Source of the DNA: Candidula unifasciata
Taxonomy: Eukaryota > Mollusca > Gastropoda > Stylommatophora > Geomitridae
Length of the DNA stretch: 64,000 nucleotides
Reading direction: 5' to 3'
Assembly (NCBI GenBank): GCA_905116865.2
Contig: CAJHNH020008440.1
Span: 296,569 to 360,568, forward strand
Positions 1 through 13,065 of the stretch are shown one piece after another. The first letter of the stretch is position 1. Each line of letters opens with the position of its first letter. The position numbers and the translations under genes were made by a program. The notes below the pieces were generated by a model. That model saw nothing but the letters and a program-made list of their open reading frames with translations. It had not been told where the DNA came from and did not search any database.

Positions 1-950
1 CAACTTTGGCCGGTGTGAAAGACGGTCAGTGAAGCCATTGTTTTCCTACGTGATAAGATCAAGATAAAACATTCCTAATTGACAAACACACCTGTTCTCT
101 CTCAGAATTACACTGACGTGTTAAACTCCGACCTCCCGCTCCACAATGTCTAGCGTCCTACTCAATTCCCCTGTTCAAAAGGCCCCGCTCAGTCTCTACA
201 GTCTGGTCAGGAGATAACATTCTGACACTGGCATGAGAATAGCCATCAAGCGTCACAACGGATTGGAAAAAAAATATTAGCAGAAGGCATGGTACCAGGA
301 AGGAGGGGTAGTGGCCGACCAACACGAAAAGGGCCACAGGATATAAGTGACTCCCTGAGGATGAAAGTTCATGAGGCGGGAGAGCTGGCAAGAGACCGAG
401 TTTCTTTCAGGCAGACCGTCTGATAGCGACGTTCTGCAAGGGACCTGCTACCAGATGCGCTTACTATCAGCCTGCTCAGCAACATTATGGTGCTATTAGC
501 GTGTCATAAAAAAAAAAAAAAAAAAGATTTCTAAACCTATAAATCAGTATTAGGATTAGGATCTTTCAACGAAATGTTTGACCTAGCAAAAACAAAAACA
601 ACGGAGAACTGAGTGTGAGAAACAACAATTAAATTCATAATACATGGGAATTACCACTAATTATTGGAATCCAGAGAGCTAATTTCATTGACTGAGGCAT
701 GTAGAGAAGATGGAAGCTAATGAGGAGACACAAACAGTGTACTCGTGTGTTTAATTAAATAGACCACACTGCAGTCGAAGGAAATGCTGAAAAAAATGAT
801 AGAAAAATTACAAATATTTGGAGAAACTGTCGGAAATATTAACGGGGGTAGGTGATATTAACAGGGTAAATCATATTGGTGTATCCTGTCACGAGGCAGC
901 AGTTGTCAAGTTTTTCTTAGGGAAAAACGCAATGCAGTAAGATGGAAAAA
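1..950. other. No gene recognised
   Basis: Unique-looking AT-rich sequence with an A-run at 509-525. Short frames on either strand show no motif. Nothing further supported. Confidence 0.5.
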
Positions 951-954
951 TAAC

Positions 955-1085
955 TCATCATCATCATCATCACTATCGGATAGTAGGTCCTTTGCAGAAA
1001 GCCACTCGCATCACAATCTGCCTAATAGAAACTGCCTGATTTAAACTGCCTGATAAAAACTGCCTAATAGAAACTCTGCCTCTCG
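955..1085 (-). repeat. Short LINE-tail remnant and CTGCCTRATAGAAA mini-repeats
   Basis: (ATC)n at 957-973, then TAGGTCCTTTGCAGAAAGCC, the same 3' end motif as at 63540. After it, AAACTGCCTGAT/AAACTGCCTAATAG repeats four times at 1018-1080. Confidence 0.45.
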
Positions 1086-1234
1086 TTACCTCTCCAGTCT
1101 CATGTACTTTCATCCTCAAAAAGTTATGTATATCATTTATATGTTTTTCTTTATATTTAGATCTTTTAGAATCTCTAGATTTTTTTCTTCTTTGTCAATT
1201 TTTTTTTTTTTTAGAATCTTTCTATACCATGGAA

Positions 1235-1452
1235 GCTGCCGTGGCGTAGCGGCTATACACTCGCGTACAAAACGGAAGTTAGTGGGTTCTTTCCCTGAAA
1301 GAGCCGGACTTTTTTCAAAAATGAACTTGACTCTCAGGTCGACCTAGCCTTTAGTGGGTACCAAGTACAGTCCCGGGAAGTAAAGGCGGCTGGCGTGATG
1401 CTGACAACTTCACCTTTTTTGTGCCGATTGGTCTATAAAAATATATATCTAA
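1235..1452 (+). mobile_element. tRNA-derived SINE
   Basis: A box TGGCGTAGCGG (1242-1252) and B-box-like GGGTTCTTTCCC (1284-1295). The family body AATGAACTTGACTCTCAGGT follows, then GGGTACCAAGTACAGTCCCG, GGCGTGATGCTGACAACTTC and GATTGGTCTATAAAAATATA. It ends just before a T-run at about 1456. Confidence 0.8.
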
Positions 1453-1519
1453 CTTTTTTTTTTTACCCCTATAACATGAATCTTTCTATGTTTAATACAC
1501 TAGCATAATAATAATAATG

Positions 1520-1580
<61 letters not shown>

Positions 1581-1582
<2 letters not shown>

Positions 1583-2540
1583 TAACTGAGCTGTTTCAAT
1601 ATGTGAACTCGAAACTGTGGAGAGCTTCAAGATGTCAACATGTGCCTGTTCTACTTTTATTACGATTGCTGTCATTTTGAGATAGTTCACCCGACGTCTC
1701 ACGATTGGAAAGGCCATTGAGCCGTGTTCATAGCTGCTAAAGTGTGAATACGAGACAAAATCATACAAATCACAATAGAATTTAAAATGTAACTGTTGAT
1801 GGTATAGAGTTCTCACCCATCTGGTAAGTGCTGCTGTTCTTTGCGTTCCAGTTAGTCCTGCTGGGTAACTTAACATAACACGTATCAGAACAACAGTTGT
1901 GTCTGACAACAGTTGTGATTGGTTAATCATTTATAAGTTAATGTATTTTATATAATATAAGTGTGATATATGTCAACGTACATGTTGTCTTCTCTGTCTT
2001 TATGATCGATGGCGTGTGGTATCGAAAGAAGTAAATACAGCTCAAATACGCATTTGGAACTGCCCAGCGGGGGTTGCAGATTCAAAATTTCAACATAGGA
2101 TTCACACCATTTACCGCCTTGTACAGAGGCTCTGTGTTGAGTGAGAGGCAGAAGAAGTATACGATCGTTCAAAGCAACAGCGAATGGACATATCTTTGTG
2201 CAACACAACCGGTTATATGTTACCTAAACAACCAGTCTGAGAACACAGGTGCAGACAGTCTTAGCAGAATTTCGCTGGCATGAAAACTAGCTGTGCTCAC
2301 ATGTCCTAATTGTAACTGACTCACAGAGAGTTCTTGGGGAAGTTGGACATAGGTAAACTTCGTGCAGACTAGCAAGCGTATCATGGGAGTTTCCGGGTGA
2401 TTCTCGTCCGTTGAATATTTTCTTCAGGTGATGTCGGTGTAAGTAACTGTTAGAAAAATTAAACATTTATGGAAAAAATATAAGTATAAACAAAAATATG
2501 TAATGGCAGCAAACAGCAGCTATAAGAACTAACAACTATT
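1581..2540. other. No gene recognised
   Basis: After the (AAT)n tract, frames of up to 125 codons occur on the minus strand (1553-1930), but it ends in a Tyr run from the microsatellite and has no family features. Possibly old repeat sequence. Confidence 0.5.
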
Positions 2541-3372
2541 TAGGTACATTTCAGAGCATAAAGAAGGGCGTACGAGAAGGATGTGCACTATCACCTGATT
2601 TATTTTCACTGAACGGAGAAATGATAGATATTGTGGTGGTAGAAAGTAGAAGAATGGGCCTCAGTTTGAATAAAGGAAAGACATAAGTAATGTTGGTATC
2701 AAAGAAAACAATTATTCCTAAATGTGCAATACAAGTCAATGGTCTTTTTTGGGAAAAAAGGGGGGGGGGGGGGGGAACAAGTAAATAAATTTATGTATCT
2801 GGGCACATGGATACCATCAGATGGAAGATGCATTACTGAGATAAGAAACAGAATAGGATAGGCAAAAGCTGCATTTTATAAAATAGAGAACATCGTTTGT
2901 AATATATTTTTGTCACTGAGGGTTAGAAAAAGAATTCTTGCTTGCTACATACATCCAGTTTTAACATATGTCTGTGAGTCCTATATTTTAGGTAGGCAGG
3001 CCAAACAATTTTTTGAGGCTTCAGAGATGTGGTTTTACAGAAGAATGCTTAAACTATTTTGGACAGCCAAATAGAGTAACCAAGAGATTTTGAAAGAGTC
3101 GGTAGCCCGAAGACAACTTATCACAGACATCAGAATGAAAACAGTTATGCCATGAGAAGAGGGACAATTGAACATGTTGAGACCACTGGAAAGATCCGTG
3201 GAAGGAGGGATAGAGGAAGACAACGAGAGCAGATTATGGACATATTGTTGCATCGCGTGGAGGTGTCTCAGAACATGAAGTGATACATGCTGCAGAAGAT
3301 CGCAGATTGTGGAGAGGCGTTATCGCCCACGCCAGTCGGCAAGGCACCTGCTGATGATGATGATGATGTAGG
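2540..3372 (+). mobile_element. Decayed LINE reverse-transcriptase C-terminal part
   Basis: Forward reading, with stops, gives KKGVREGCALSPDLFSLNGE (an RT motif), then MGLSLNKGKT, KFMYLGTWIPSDGRCITEIR, KRILACYIHPVLTYVCES, FEASEMWFYRRMLKLFWT and RRDRGRQREQIMDILL. That is the usual order of RT palm to C-terminus in RTE/CR1-type single-ORF LINEs. It ends in a (GAT)n tail at 3353-3367. A G-run at 2759-2775 interrupts the frame. Confidence 0.8.
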
Positions 3373-3720
3373 TATACTAGGAAATTAACAGGCTTGGTTC
3401 TGTGCCACCTGTCAGTGCATTGAGGCTTGACAAGGTAGACGTTGTTATGGTTATATGGGAGGGAGTAAACAGTGCAGATGGAGGCACAGACATATCAACA
3501 CAATATAAGGCGAATGATACTGCGAGGAATGACAAGGGGATCTGGCCAACCCTAAACACTTAAGTGAAAGGGAAGAGGGATATACAATCATGATGTTACT
3601 GGTACCATCTGAACTGGAATTCATTCTACCCTTGCTGCTGAAGATAAGGACGGAGCGCTTACAGTAAATTTCCAAGTGCTGGTCCTAATTCAACATTCAA
3701 GAGATGTATTCGCAGTACAT
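3373..3720 (+). mobile_element. I-type LINE 3' tail fragment
   Basis: It shares the recurring 3' end: ATGACAAGGGGATCTGGCCA, GTTACTGGTACCATCTGAAC, TTGCTGCTGAAGATAAGGAC and GGAGCGCTTACAG. It follows directly after the previous LINE's (GAT)n tail and is truncated and non-coding. Confidence 0.6.
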
Positions 3721-3889
3721 CAATCCACAACTCTACTTCTTCCTGCTTTCCGCCAGTATACTATAGCGTATGATCTGGGATGTTTGTCACTTCTGGATGC
3801 CGATAACAACGACAAAAAATGACAATGCCAAGGGTGCGTAAATACGTGAAAAAATTCTTTAAAAAAAAAAATAATATTCCAGTTATAAA

Positions 3890-4160
3890 GCATTGTTACG
3901 ATACTGCTGCCGCTACTACAACCACCACCAGCAGTACTACTTCTGCTACTAACACTACTACTGTTGCTGACGCTAGTAATATTACTATTCCATAATCCAC
4001 CGCTGATAATTCTTCCAATCCTGCTAGGAATGATTTTATTACTGTAAATTCTATACTGCAGCAGCAGCTACTGCTACTACTACTACTATCAATATTACTT
4101 AAAATACTACTGCTATTACTATTACAACTGTAACCACTACTACTACTTCTACTGCTACTA
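3890..4160. repeat. Degenerate (CTA/CTG)n trinucleotide region
   Basis: CTACTACTGCTACTA-type triplets with interspersed ACC and ATT units. Ser-rich and Val-rich frames here are artefacts. Other simple repeats: (AAT)n at 1507-1580 and 5878-5931, (GT)n at 16228-16274, C-runs at 4714-4810 and 46689-46714, and G-runs at 2759-2775, 13950-13963, 18496-18517 and 55080-55092. Confidence 0.8.
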
Positions 4161-4934
4161 TTCCTACTGCTATCACAACACAGTGAAATTATAACCATAA
4201 CAGTAACACAATTGGGACAGACACACATTGTCAGCCTAAAGAGTTATTCCCCTCTGAACAATTTTTCAACATCAATTTGCTGTCCTTGTCTCTCCTTGAC
4301 ACTAGTGGGAAGTTGCGAGTAAACTGCCTTTGCCCGCCTTCAAATTCGCAAAAACATCCAATATTATGCTGAATGATAACAATAAGTCTTGAGAGTCTAC
4401 AATAGAAACCAGGAGCTTCTACAAACTTTCACAAGTTTATTAAAAACAATAATAATTGAAAAAGAGAAAAAAGTTGTAGAAAATATAAAATTGGTACAAG
4501 TTGTTTATGTGAACAATTCAAATTCAAAATGAAACACATGTATTTAAGCAAGGCAGGCTTAAATAAGATACCCATAAGTATTTCATGATCCTTGCCATTA
4601 AAAGAAGGCAGCAAAAGTTGTATCGGATTACTATTATTCCGCGAAACAAACTATCTTTTGTAGTTAAACAGCGTTTCTATTAGGCAAACGCTTTGGGGAT
4701 TAGGCACTTGTACCCTCCCCCCCCCCCCTCCCCCAGTCTACCTATAAACTGCAACACAGCGTACTAAACACCCCCCCGCCCCCCCCCCCCCCCCCCCACC
4801 CCCCCCCCCACCTACCGCCCCATTTGTAAGAGAAATTAAACTAAATCGCAGTTACCTATGCAACACAGGCATCTTCACAGACACAAGTGTGATCAATGTT
4901 GACAAATTTTCCGCTCGCTATCTATTTCATGTTA

Positions 4935-5235
4935 AGATGCGGGAATAATTTCCTGTACTTCAAATAAATACTGTACATTAAACTAGAAAAGATAGTCTCA
5001 GGCTGGCACTATAGAAGATCATTTGTGTAATATTAGGAAGCGTGTTATTTAATTATACAATCTGCGTGTACAACTTATACTTGCAACACTGGATACTAGC
5101 AGTCGCCGGCATAGCGAGATGTGGTGCCAAGATTGGAGAATAATTTCCTTTACTTCAAATAAATGTTTTACATGAAGCCAGAAAAGAAAGCCTCAAAATA
5201 GCACTATAATAGATAATTAGTGCAACGTAAACGCT
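4935..5235 (+). repeat. Two diverged ~105-bp direct repeats, ~200 bp apart
   Basis: 4942-5045 and 5140-5235 share GAATAATTTCC, TACTTCAAATAAAT, AGAAAAGA and GCACTATA(G/A)(A/T)AGAT. The rest of 4230-5690 holds nothing else recognised beyond C-runs at 4714-4810. Confidence 0.6.
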
Positions 5236-5694
5236 GTTTGTCGGTAAAAGAAATCGGTGGCGGCTCGAAATCAAAAACCAGGAAAATGCACCATTTATTT
5301 TGCGTTTCGTATCTTCAAAGACAGAAAAAAAAAAAAGTATTTTATTAAATGTGATGTTTCAGGATAGGTTGACTGTTGGTCTTTCTATTTAATATGATAA
5401 AGCCATTAACGACTCCCGCTAAAATTTCCGACTACATATCGGGTGTGGAAATTGATACCCCAGGGCAGACAAATTCCCACTTTCATGTTATATGTACATC
5501 AGAGTATTAATTGGCATATGATTCTTTTGGACTGAGTTTGCTTTGAAGTGAATTTACAATGAAAGCTGTTTGAAACTGTTATTAGGGCCAAGTACATTTA
5601 AGATGTAAATGGTATTGAACTCAGTAGTGCTGTGATTTATAAACGAAATGACATGTTCAGACATAAAGTAGTAGTGTAGATACTTTGTAAGTCA

Positions 5695-5877
5695 CGCCCT
5701 TAAGAGCACTGGGTATATGGTGCTAGACCTATGTATTCTACAGCTGTCATCACTTCACTGGTAATGTGAGCATCTTCACGCCGGCTTTTTTTTTATTTTA
5801 CTTCCAGTACTTTAAGTGGTACCCATTTTAGACTGGGTTGACCTGGGAGCCAAATTCACTTTTGAAAATTACCAGAA

Positions 5878-5878
<1 letters not shown>
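5695..5878 (-). mobile_element. 5'-truncated copy of the same SINE
   Basis: Minus-strand body TTGGCTCCCAGGTCAACCCA and TAAAATGGGTACCACTTAAA, then the 3' end with ATACCCAGTGCTCTTAAGG. The tRNA-like head is missing; instead the copy stops at an (AAT)n tract on its 5' side (5878-5931). Confidence 0.6.
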
Positions 5879-5934
<56 letters not shown>

Positions 5935-6194
5935 CGAAGCAGATTTTATTCCGAGACCACTGGGCCCCAGGTGAAGTCTAGATTCAAAATCTGCTCTACT
6001 CTCTTGTTGTACCTCACCAGGAGATCACACAAGCGATAAACACCCAGTGACACAAAGTCCCACCATGCGGATGAGGATCAGCCCTGGAGAGGTTCCAGAA
6101 ATCCCTTTCAGTCGTGAGGTCATATTTATGGCCCAGCTATATTCGGGACCCTCAGCAAAAGTAGAGTCTTGTCTTGTCTTGTCTTGTCTTGTCC

Positions 6195-6575
6195 ACAATT
6201 GCCTCACAGCGTAGTGGGGAGTCGCAGTTTTCTATCCTGGGCCAGGTGTGTTGCATGTGTTGTTGTTAGTCCGTGTTGCCTCAGGATCTCTGATTTATTG
6301 TCTATCCATCGTACTCTCGGTCTGCCTCTTGCTCTAGGGCAGTAGTGTTGTTCGTTGTATGCTCGTAGAGGCAGTTGGTCGGTTTGCATTCGCATCAAGT
6401 GGCCAAACCACTCGATTTGTTGCTTCTTTATGTATTGCAGGCATGGTGTGGTTCCTAAAATTGATCTAATGTTCTCGTTTCGAACTCTGTCTCTCCTTGT
6501 GACATTGGCAGCCTTACGTAAGCATCTCATTTCGCACATCGTGATCTTTTTAAAAGTAGAGTAGGGCTTCAAATA
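6195..6575 (-). mobile_element. RTE-like LINE C-terminal fragment
   Basis: A 122-codon minus-strand frame keeps ITMCEMRCLRKAANVTRRDR, then WFGHLMRM and RARGRPRVRWIDN, the typical C-terminal tail of these RT proteins. It is 5'-truncated, with no palm motifs. The 3' end adjoins a (CTTGT)n pentamer tract at 6170-6193 and an unrelated repeat at 5932-6170. Confidence 0.75.
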
Positions 6576-6661
6576 GCGAAAGATTGCATTCTACACTGGG
6601 ATAACTAACTATATTTGCGAAACAATTAGTTTTCTGGTAAAAAAAAAAAAAAAAAAAAAAA

Positions 6662-7020
6662 ACAGCAGGCTGCGATGATGATTGTAGTCTGGAATCAGAA
6701 TTTCTGAAATTATTACTGAAGACTAGGATAAAGATTGTAGCCTTGCATAAATGTTATAGATTATGATTAGATTGTATTGAGATATAAAGATGAAATGATA
6801 GGGAAATAATTGTATGTTGTAATATAGTCAGTAGGCTAGGAGACAGATTCAAGTCTGGGATAAATACTGTCGGCTAGGATTAGGATTATAGTCTGGAATA
6901 TAGACTGTAGGATAGGATAAAGTTTATAGATTGGAATAAAGACTAGAGGCCAGTATGAAGATTGTATTTAGATTGTATTGAAGTTATATTTGAGAATTAC
7001 CATAACATAACACAACCCTT
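6662..7020. other. No gene; internal GAT/AGG-type short repeats
   Basis: After an A-run (6640-6662), degenerate ~25-30 bp phrases such as TAGGATAAAGATTGTAG and GTCTGGAATA recur through 6960 and reappear at 8610-8760 and 51830-51975. This suggests a dispersed degenerate satellite-like sequence. Confidence 0.45.
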
Positions 7021-8600
7021 GACTCGTCAGGGTCGTATAGGTGTATCGATGGAAGCACTTGCATATAAAACCTGCCATCTTTCTCTGTCTTCCCCTTGAT
7101 GAATAAGTGTATGATAACATAGTCCTGACCATGTCTTGCTGTTGTCATTCCAGGTTATTCTTTGCCCTCCTCTCCTTCGACTACCCCACCCCCTCCCCAC
7201 CTCATAACCCTCACAACACCTCAAGTGTTCCTGAAGTTCTGTTTCTGAACCAGCCATGAGATCAATGTCGTCTGGAAAACGTATATTAAATATATGTCTT
7301 CCGCCAATGAATATAGATGTTTTATGATTTTTCTAGTGTTTTTCTCTCTTTATGTGTTCCGAATAATAATTGAAACGGACAGGGAATAGTATGAAACCTT
7401 GTCGCACTCGCAAACTGAGTTTGAAAAATTTGCCTATGTCATTTTGAATAAGTACCGCACTGCTTGCTTCTTTATTAAGTGCTTCAATGGTGTCTATGAT
7501 GTTCTTATTGAAGTTGAAATTTCTCATTATTTGACAGAGCCCATCATGCCACACATGGTCAAATGCCTTCGTGAAGTTGATGAAGTTATTGAATAGGTCA
7601 CGTTGATGTTGCGTTTTTTACATCATTATTCTGATGTTGCAGATTTGTTCTGCAGTGCTTCTATTTTTCAGGAAACCCGTCTGCTCTTCAGGTTTTATAT
7701 TTCCTCAAGTGTTGCTTTCAATCTCATAAGCAGTTTCTGTAGCATCATTTTGCTTGCATGTGTGATAAGGCTAATAGTTCTATAATTGTTGCAGCTTTTC
7801 GTATTGCTCTTATTTTACAGTGGTATCACCAACAGTTGTGTCCATTCAGTAAAGCACTTCTTCGTGACCAAAGGTCTCTAGCACACTTCTGTTATCGCCT
7901 TGGTTACATGTTTTCCTCCGTATTTCAAATGTTTAGCTGGGACATTGCCAACATCTGATGATTTCCCTTCTTTCAGTGAGCGTATCGCCTCCTCAGCTTC
8001 TTCTGTTAATTTTTCAGCATTGCCAACATCTCTATTTTCCCATACGATGGGGTCGGGAGCTATAGTGTTAGGTTCTGCTTCTTGATTACATAATTCTTTA
8101 CAATACTCCGCCTATTTCTCAAAAATTTCTGTTATCTCATTAAAGACTTATCTGTTCTTTTCCTCTATAATAGGTATCTCAGATTGTTGTGGTACATTAG
8201 TCTTTTTAATCTATTCTTCTTTGCAGTCTTTATTTTTGTCCGTTTTTTCTATTTACTGTGCGATATTGTTTTGCTGCTGCAGGAGATTGCCTTTTTTACC
8301 TTTAATTTCCTGTTGTATATCGCATAATTTTAAGATATCACCTGTCATCTATGGTTTGCGTGGTATCTTCTTTTTACCTAAGATTTCTTCAGCTTCATCT
8401 AAAGGACCCTCATGTCAGTGAATTCACATCTTTTTCTAGAAAATTTAAAACTGCAAATTTGACTCCTATAGTTGCTCTGAAGATGTCGGCAATTTCAGGA
8501 TTCTTCAATTTATCTAGATCAGATCTCAATCGAGTATAGCTGCTACAATAGTAGTTCTGTTTGAGTTTGAGTTTGTGTGTAATCAGAACCATATCGTGGT
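7020..8600 (-). mobile_element. Decayed RTE-like LINE, RT region
   Basis: Minus-strand reading runs from about 8590 (DLDKLKNPEIADIFRATIGV and similar, the linker before RT) to the palm: WHDGLCQIMRNFNFNKNIID, then IEALNKEASSAVLIQNDIGK (7450-7550) and the LRVRQG motif (7400). The remains near 7030-7250 match the segment after the YADD box. Its own reading frame is broken many times. Confidence 0.7.
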
Positions 8601-9250
8601 GGCTATTTTAATAATTAGGCCAGGATGAAGCATGCATTCTGGGATAAAGATGTTAGGTTTGAATAAATACTGTAGTCATGGATAACGACTGGAAACTTCG
8701 ATGACACTTTTAGTTTGGAGTACAGACTGTGAGCTAGGATAAAGAGATGAATATTCTAGTCAGAGAGACACACACACACACAAAAAAAATAAAGTCTGGG
8801 ACGTGAAGAATGTAAGCGTCCACACTTATTAACTAATGTGCAGATAGCAGGTTGAGGATAACAGTTATGGAGATTCAAAACAATATTTTTCCCCTGGTAA
8901 ATTTTAATAACGCCGACACAAGCAATACACTGTAGAATTTATTCCATGACATATTCCGTGGTATTTGTTCAGGTGCCTTACTACAAAGTTACATTAACAT
9001 AAAATGAACCATCCAGAATATTACCACTACAATGAAACAACTTCTGGTGAAGTTGCGATAGGCCTAGCAAGCCGGCAATGGATTTACTACTGCTATAAGA
9101 GAAACAATCAGATATAAATGACTGATCAAACAGCATTTGACATGACAATGTTAAAGGACTACGAGAGAGAAAAGCGAAACACAAGATTGCAACACTTAAC
9201 ACAACAGGCCTGGGACGTAAGCGATTTTTGAAATAATAAAAAGAAGAAAA
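8600..9250. other. No gene recognised
   Basis: It starts with the GATAAAGA/GTCTGG phrases (to ~8760), then a short CA run at 8770-8782. A 73-codon minus frame at 8981-9202 has no known motif. Confidence 0.45.
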
Positions 9251-11965
9251 CTCAAATCAGTGGGACTAGATGATATAAGACGCATGGGAACTGGAAACAA
9301 GAAAATGCACAGTGACTATCTTTTAACATACTGGGTAGGAACAACATCGAAAAATTAAGTGGGTTTCTTCGTGCATTCAGACATAGCAAACTACATATTA
9401 GACGTTAGTACTCACTCAGACAGAATAAATAATTTGACAATTAACCGAGATAAACAAATAGAAACGTACATGCAGATATATGCACAGTGCAATGATAGCT
9501 ATAGAGCAAAAATGATGAATTATTTGACGAACTGTCTGAAGAGATAGAGAGAGTAGAGGTTAGCAACATACTATATGTAATGGGAAACTTCAACGGGAAT
9601 GTGGGTAATAACAGAAACGTAAACGAACAGTTTCAGGGCCCGTATTCAGCTAAACATAGTGATATAAATTGAATGGTCAAAGAGTATTGGAACTACGCAG
9701 CAAGCACAGTCTCTTTATCAAAAATACATTTTCCGACCAGAGATATTCACAACGGTATACAGTACAGATGGAATGACACCTCCACCAAGAGTCAGTCTGG
9801 CTTTGTATTAACAAGAGTCCAAGGAAGGAGGAAAACTTGATACAAAAGCAATTCCTGTCTATGTGACGCCGACCATCAAGTAGTTATGATGACAGCAAAA
9901 CATCTCGTCATTAATAAACAAAGGAAGAAATTACCTAAAAGCCATGATGTAATAAAGATAGCAAGTTTGAAAGAAGAAGGAGTAAAAGACCAGTTTAAAA
10001 AAAAAGTAGAGAGAGCATTCAAACAGCTATCGTTTGTGGTGGGAAATATTTAGGATGAATGGAGTGTATAAAACTAACTTGCTTACTAGTGTTGAAGAAT
10101 TATGTGGGGAACAAAAAAGGAGTCAGACGGAGTTATAACAAATATTCGCCTTGGTGATGTGAAGAAGTAAAAGAAGCAACTAAGAAAACAAAATACATTT
10201 ATAAAAAGTGGATAAAATCGAAGAGAGAAGATTATGTAAACTGTAGACTGCAACGAAGGGATACAAACCAGAGGATCAAGAAAGCAAAACAAGAATCCTG
10301 GAAACATTTCCGAGAATCATTAGCAGAAAATGAGAAAACAGCAGAACTTTTTTTAAAGTAGTAAAATATATGCGAAAAAGAGATCAGAGCTGCAACCCTA
10401 CAGCAGTGGTTAAAACAATAAAATAAGAAAACCAATAATAGAACCGCCAATGATAGCTGAAAGATGGAGATAATACTTCATTGAGCTCTTTAACCCCTTA
10501 CAAAGCAACTACAAAGACTACAAAGCAACAGTGCTAGAACCTGTTACACTGAATACTGAAGTAGTTAAAGTAATTAAGCAGCCTCAAAATTTAAAACACC
10601 AGGAACTGACAGATTACCAACAGAAAACATCCAAACAACTAGTAAGAGCAACATTAGATGGCTCCATATAATATCCAATGCGGCATGGGTTCAACAAACT
10701 GTTCCCATTGACTGGCAACATGCAATAGGTGTACCACTGGAGAAGAACAAGGAAAGCAAGCAATTATGCATACAATATCACTTTCAGGTCATACTGGGAA
10801 AACGTATGCTAAGATAATAAAAACGAGGCTGCGACCAATGATGGAACCACAGTGACAGAAGAATAGATGGGTATAAGCAGAAATAGAAACTACACAGATA
10901 CAATCTTTAAACGTAAACAGTTAATAGAAGAGAACATCGAATATGCTCAGACTTATGTGTAGCATTTGTAGACCAGGAGAAATCTTTCGACGGTGTCAAT
11001 AGACAAAAACAATGGAAAGTAATCGATCGATATGGAGTGGGTGTATACCTCATTGAAGTTTGCAAAAAGTTTATGTTGAGATGTAGAAGCGTAGTCAGAA
11101 TAAATGAAGGGAACATCTGAACCATTCAAAGCAACATCTGGAGTAATACAGCGATGTGTCTCATCATCACTCTTGTTTGTCACCTACATTGACAGTATAA
11201 GCTGATGACCCGACCTTGACTGCAGATACAGGCATGAATTTACAACATCATCTCGCATCCATGAACGATGAATGTAAATAAAATAATATAAGAGTCAACA
11301 TCGAAAAGACAGAAGTAATGTCAACAGAAGAAAGAAGCAGAATTTCAATATATCAGTAGAGAATACATATATTAAACAGGCATATTAGTTTAAACAACTT
11401 GGAAAAACATTCACTGAAGATGATAAATTAAATGAAGAAATTAACATCTGATGCAGTAAAGCAGGCCATCCTTTACAGCATAAGGCAACCCTACGTAGCA
11501 CGAAGAAACATCTCATACAAAGCATATTCATTCCTAGCCTATGCCGTCAGTGCCAGACGTTGTCATTCACAACAAAACATAAAGAACATTAGTAAAAATG
11601 GAAATGAGGTGGCTAAGAAAGTGAGAAAGACTGCAGAAGTGACCAGAAGAGATAAAATCAGGAATGAGATCGTACGAGATACAGTCGGCACAGAACCAAT
11701 TCTAAATTTCATACAAAGGGAGCAAATTAAATAGTTTGTCCACATAAAGAGAATGCCTTCTGATGCTTTACCATACAAGACATTTACCAAAAGAGGAGAG
11801 CAAGGGGTAGACCAATAGCCATATAGGAAGATAACATCAGGTAACGACAGCCCCACGATGTTTCTGTCTATAATCGAAGCAGCCAGCAAAGCACATAGCA
11901 GGATTTAAATCTCCCTCGACACCCGAAGCGGTAAAAGTAGAAGTAAAGAAGAAGAGGAAGAATTA
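9250..11965 (+). mobile_element. Decayed RTE-like LINE, endonuclease to 3' tail, ~2.7 kb
   Basis: The longest RTE-like copy here. The endonuclease region includes GFFVHSDIANYILDVSTHSD (9359), YMQIYAQCNDSYRAKMMNYL and IYVMGNFNGNVGN (9560-9605). A basic linker follows at 9900-10400, then RT pieces to an ADDPTLTADTGMN box (YADD-type, about 11200) and the C-terminal RKTAEVTRRDKIRNEIVRDT (11620-11690). The 3' end is A/G-rich with AAGAAGAAGAGG at about 11945. Frames change repeatedly, so it is inactive. Confidence 0.8.
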
Positions 11966-12394
11966 ATCCTAAACACATGTTTCTGTCTAGTAACAATGTA
12001 TACCACACCCCTGGAGGTTCAGGATAGCTAACTGGTTACCACAGACGTTTGACATTTGCAGCATGTTCTCAACGCAGCATTGTCCGCTCTTATTGTCACA
12101 GCTTCATCCAGTTTCAGTAATCGCATGTTCGGTGTGCGGTAAATAACACGGAAGGCACAGCTTACAGATAATTACATGACCGGAGATAAACGAATAAGGT
12201 TCTATCACAGAATCGGGTTCTTTCCTCTTTGGTAATCTCGACATGCCTGCAGGATCTCTGCTCACTTGTGCGTGGAGCCATTTATGGATAGGTTCACCTA
12301 CTCTGTTACCAGACTGCGTCTCAGTTGGGCAAGTGGAAACTAAAATTTAAATGTATATGTGAAATATGATTTGGTGTACTTCTTCTTCTTCTTC
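11966..12394. other. No gene recognised
   Basis: Unique-looking spacer between a plus-strand LINE end and a minus-strand LINE end. Nothing supported. Confidence 0.5.
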
Positions 12395-13065
12395 TTCTTT
12401 TGTCAAAATCTGCTTGTGCCGCTAGGCGTCGCAGTCTATCAGATGATCGGCAACCGAGCCAGGGCGCGCTCAGTCGCTTCATATGCCGTGATGTTATGAA
12501 GTCTCAAGTTGTCCGTGACTCCTTCAATCCATCTTCTTCTTGGTCTTCCCCTGCCTCTTGGTGTTTCGATTTTCATGTTGTATGCTCTTGATGCTGGCAT
12601 CGTTGGTTCCATTCTCATTAGGTGACCAAACCATTTCATTCTTTGCTTCTCAATAAATTTAACGATGGGTATTGTTCCGATAGTTCTTGTAATCACATCG
12701 TTTCTCACACGATCTCTTCTGGTTTTATTCGCAGCCATTCTCAAACATCTCATTTCACAGGTGGTTAGTCTTCTCTCGTGTTCTTTTGTTAATGTCCAAG
12801 TCTGACATTGATAACCTAATGTCGGTATAAAGATTGTATTTATAATTTGTCTTTTTATCTCAGCTGGGACAGCAGGGTGTTTTAAAATTGGGGCAAGCTG
12901 GTATGCGATATTGTTGGCTTGTTGGATTCTTGCTTCGATCTCTCTGTCTATTTTACCATTGGATGTAAAGATACTTCCCAAGTATTTAAATTCTTGCACT
13001 TGATTTAGGCTGTGATCTAGAATCTTTATGTCGATGGTCTGTTGGTGTACTGAAAATGTTTTTTT
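12395..13065 (-). mobile_element. RTE-like LINE C-terminal fragment with a 186-codon open frame
   Basis: The best-kept RTE C-terminus in the window. The minus-strand frame 12999-12439 reads EFKYLGSIFTSNGKIDREIE, IFIPTLGYQCQTWTLTKEHE, TCEMRCLRMAANKTRRDRVR, MKWFGHLMRMEP and RGRGRPRRRWIEGVTDNLRL. There are no palm motifs, so it is 5'-truncated. It ends at a (CTT)n tract at about 12380-12398 and appears younger than the other RTE fragments because its frame is unbroken. Confidence 0.8.

Noticed and set aside
12439..12999. A functional host gene (186-codon open frame)
   Set aside because: Its sequence is the standard C-terminal end of RTE-like LINE proteins, found in several other broken copies here.
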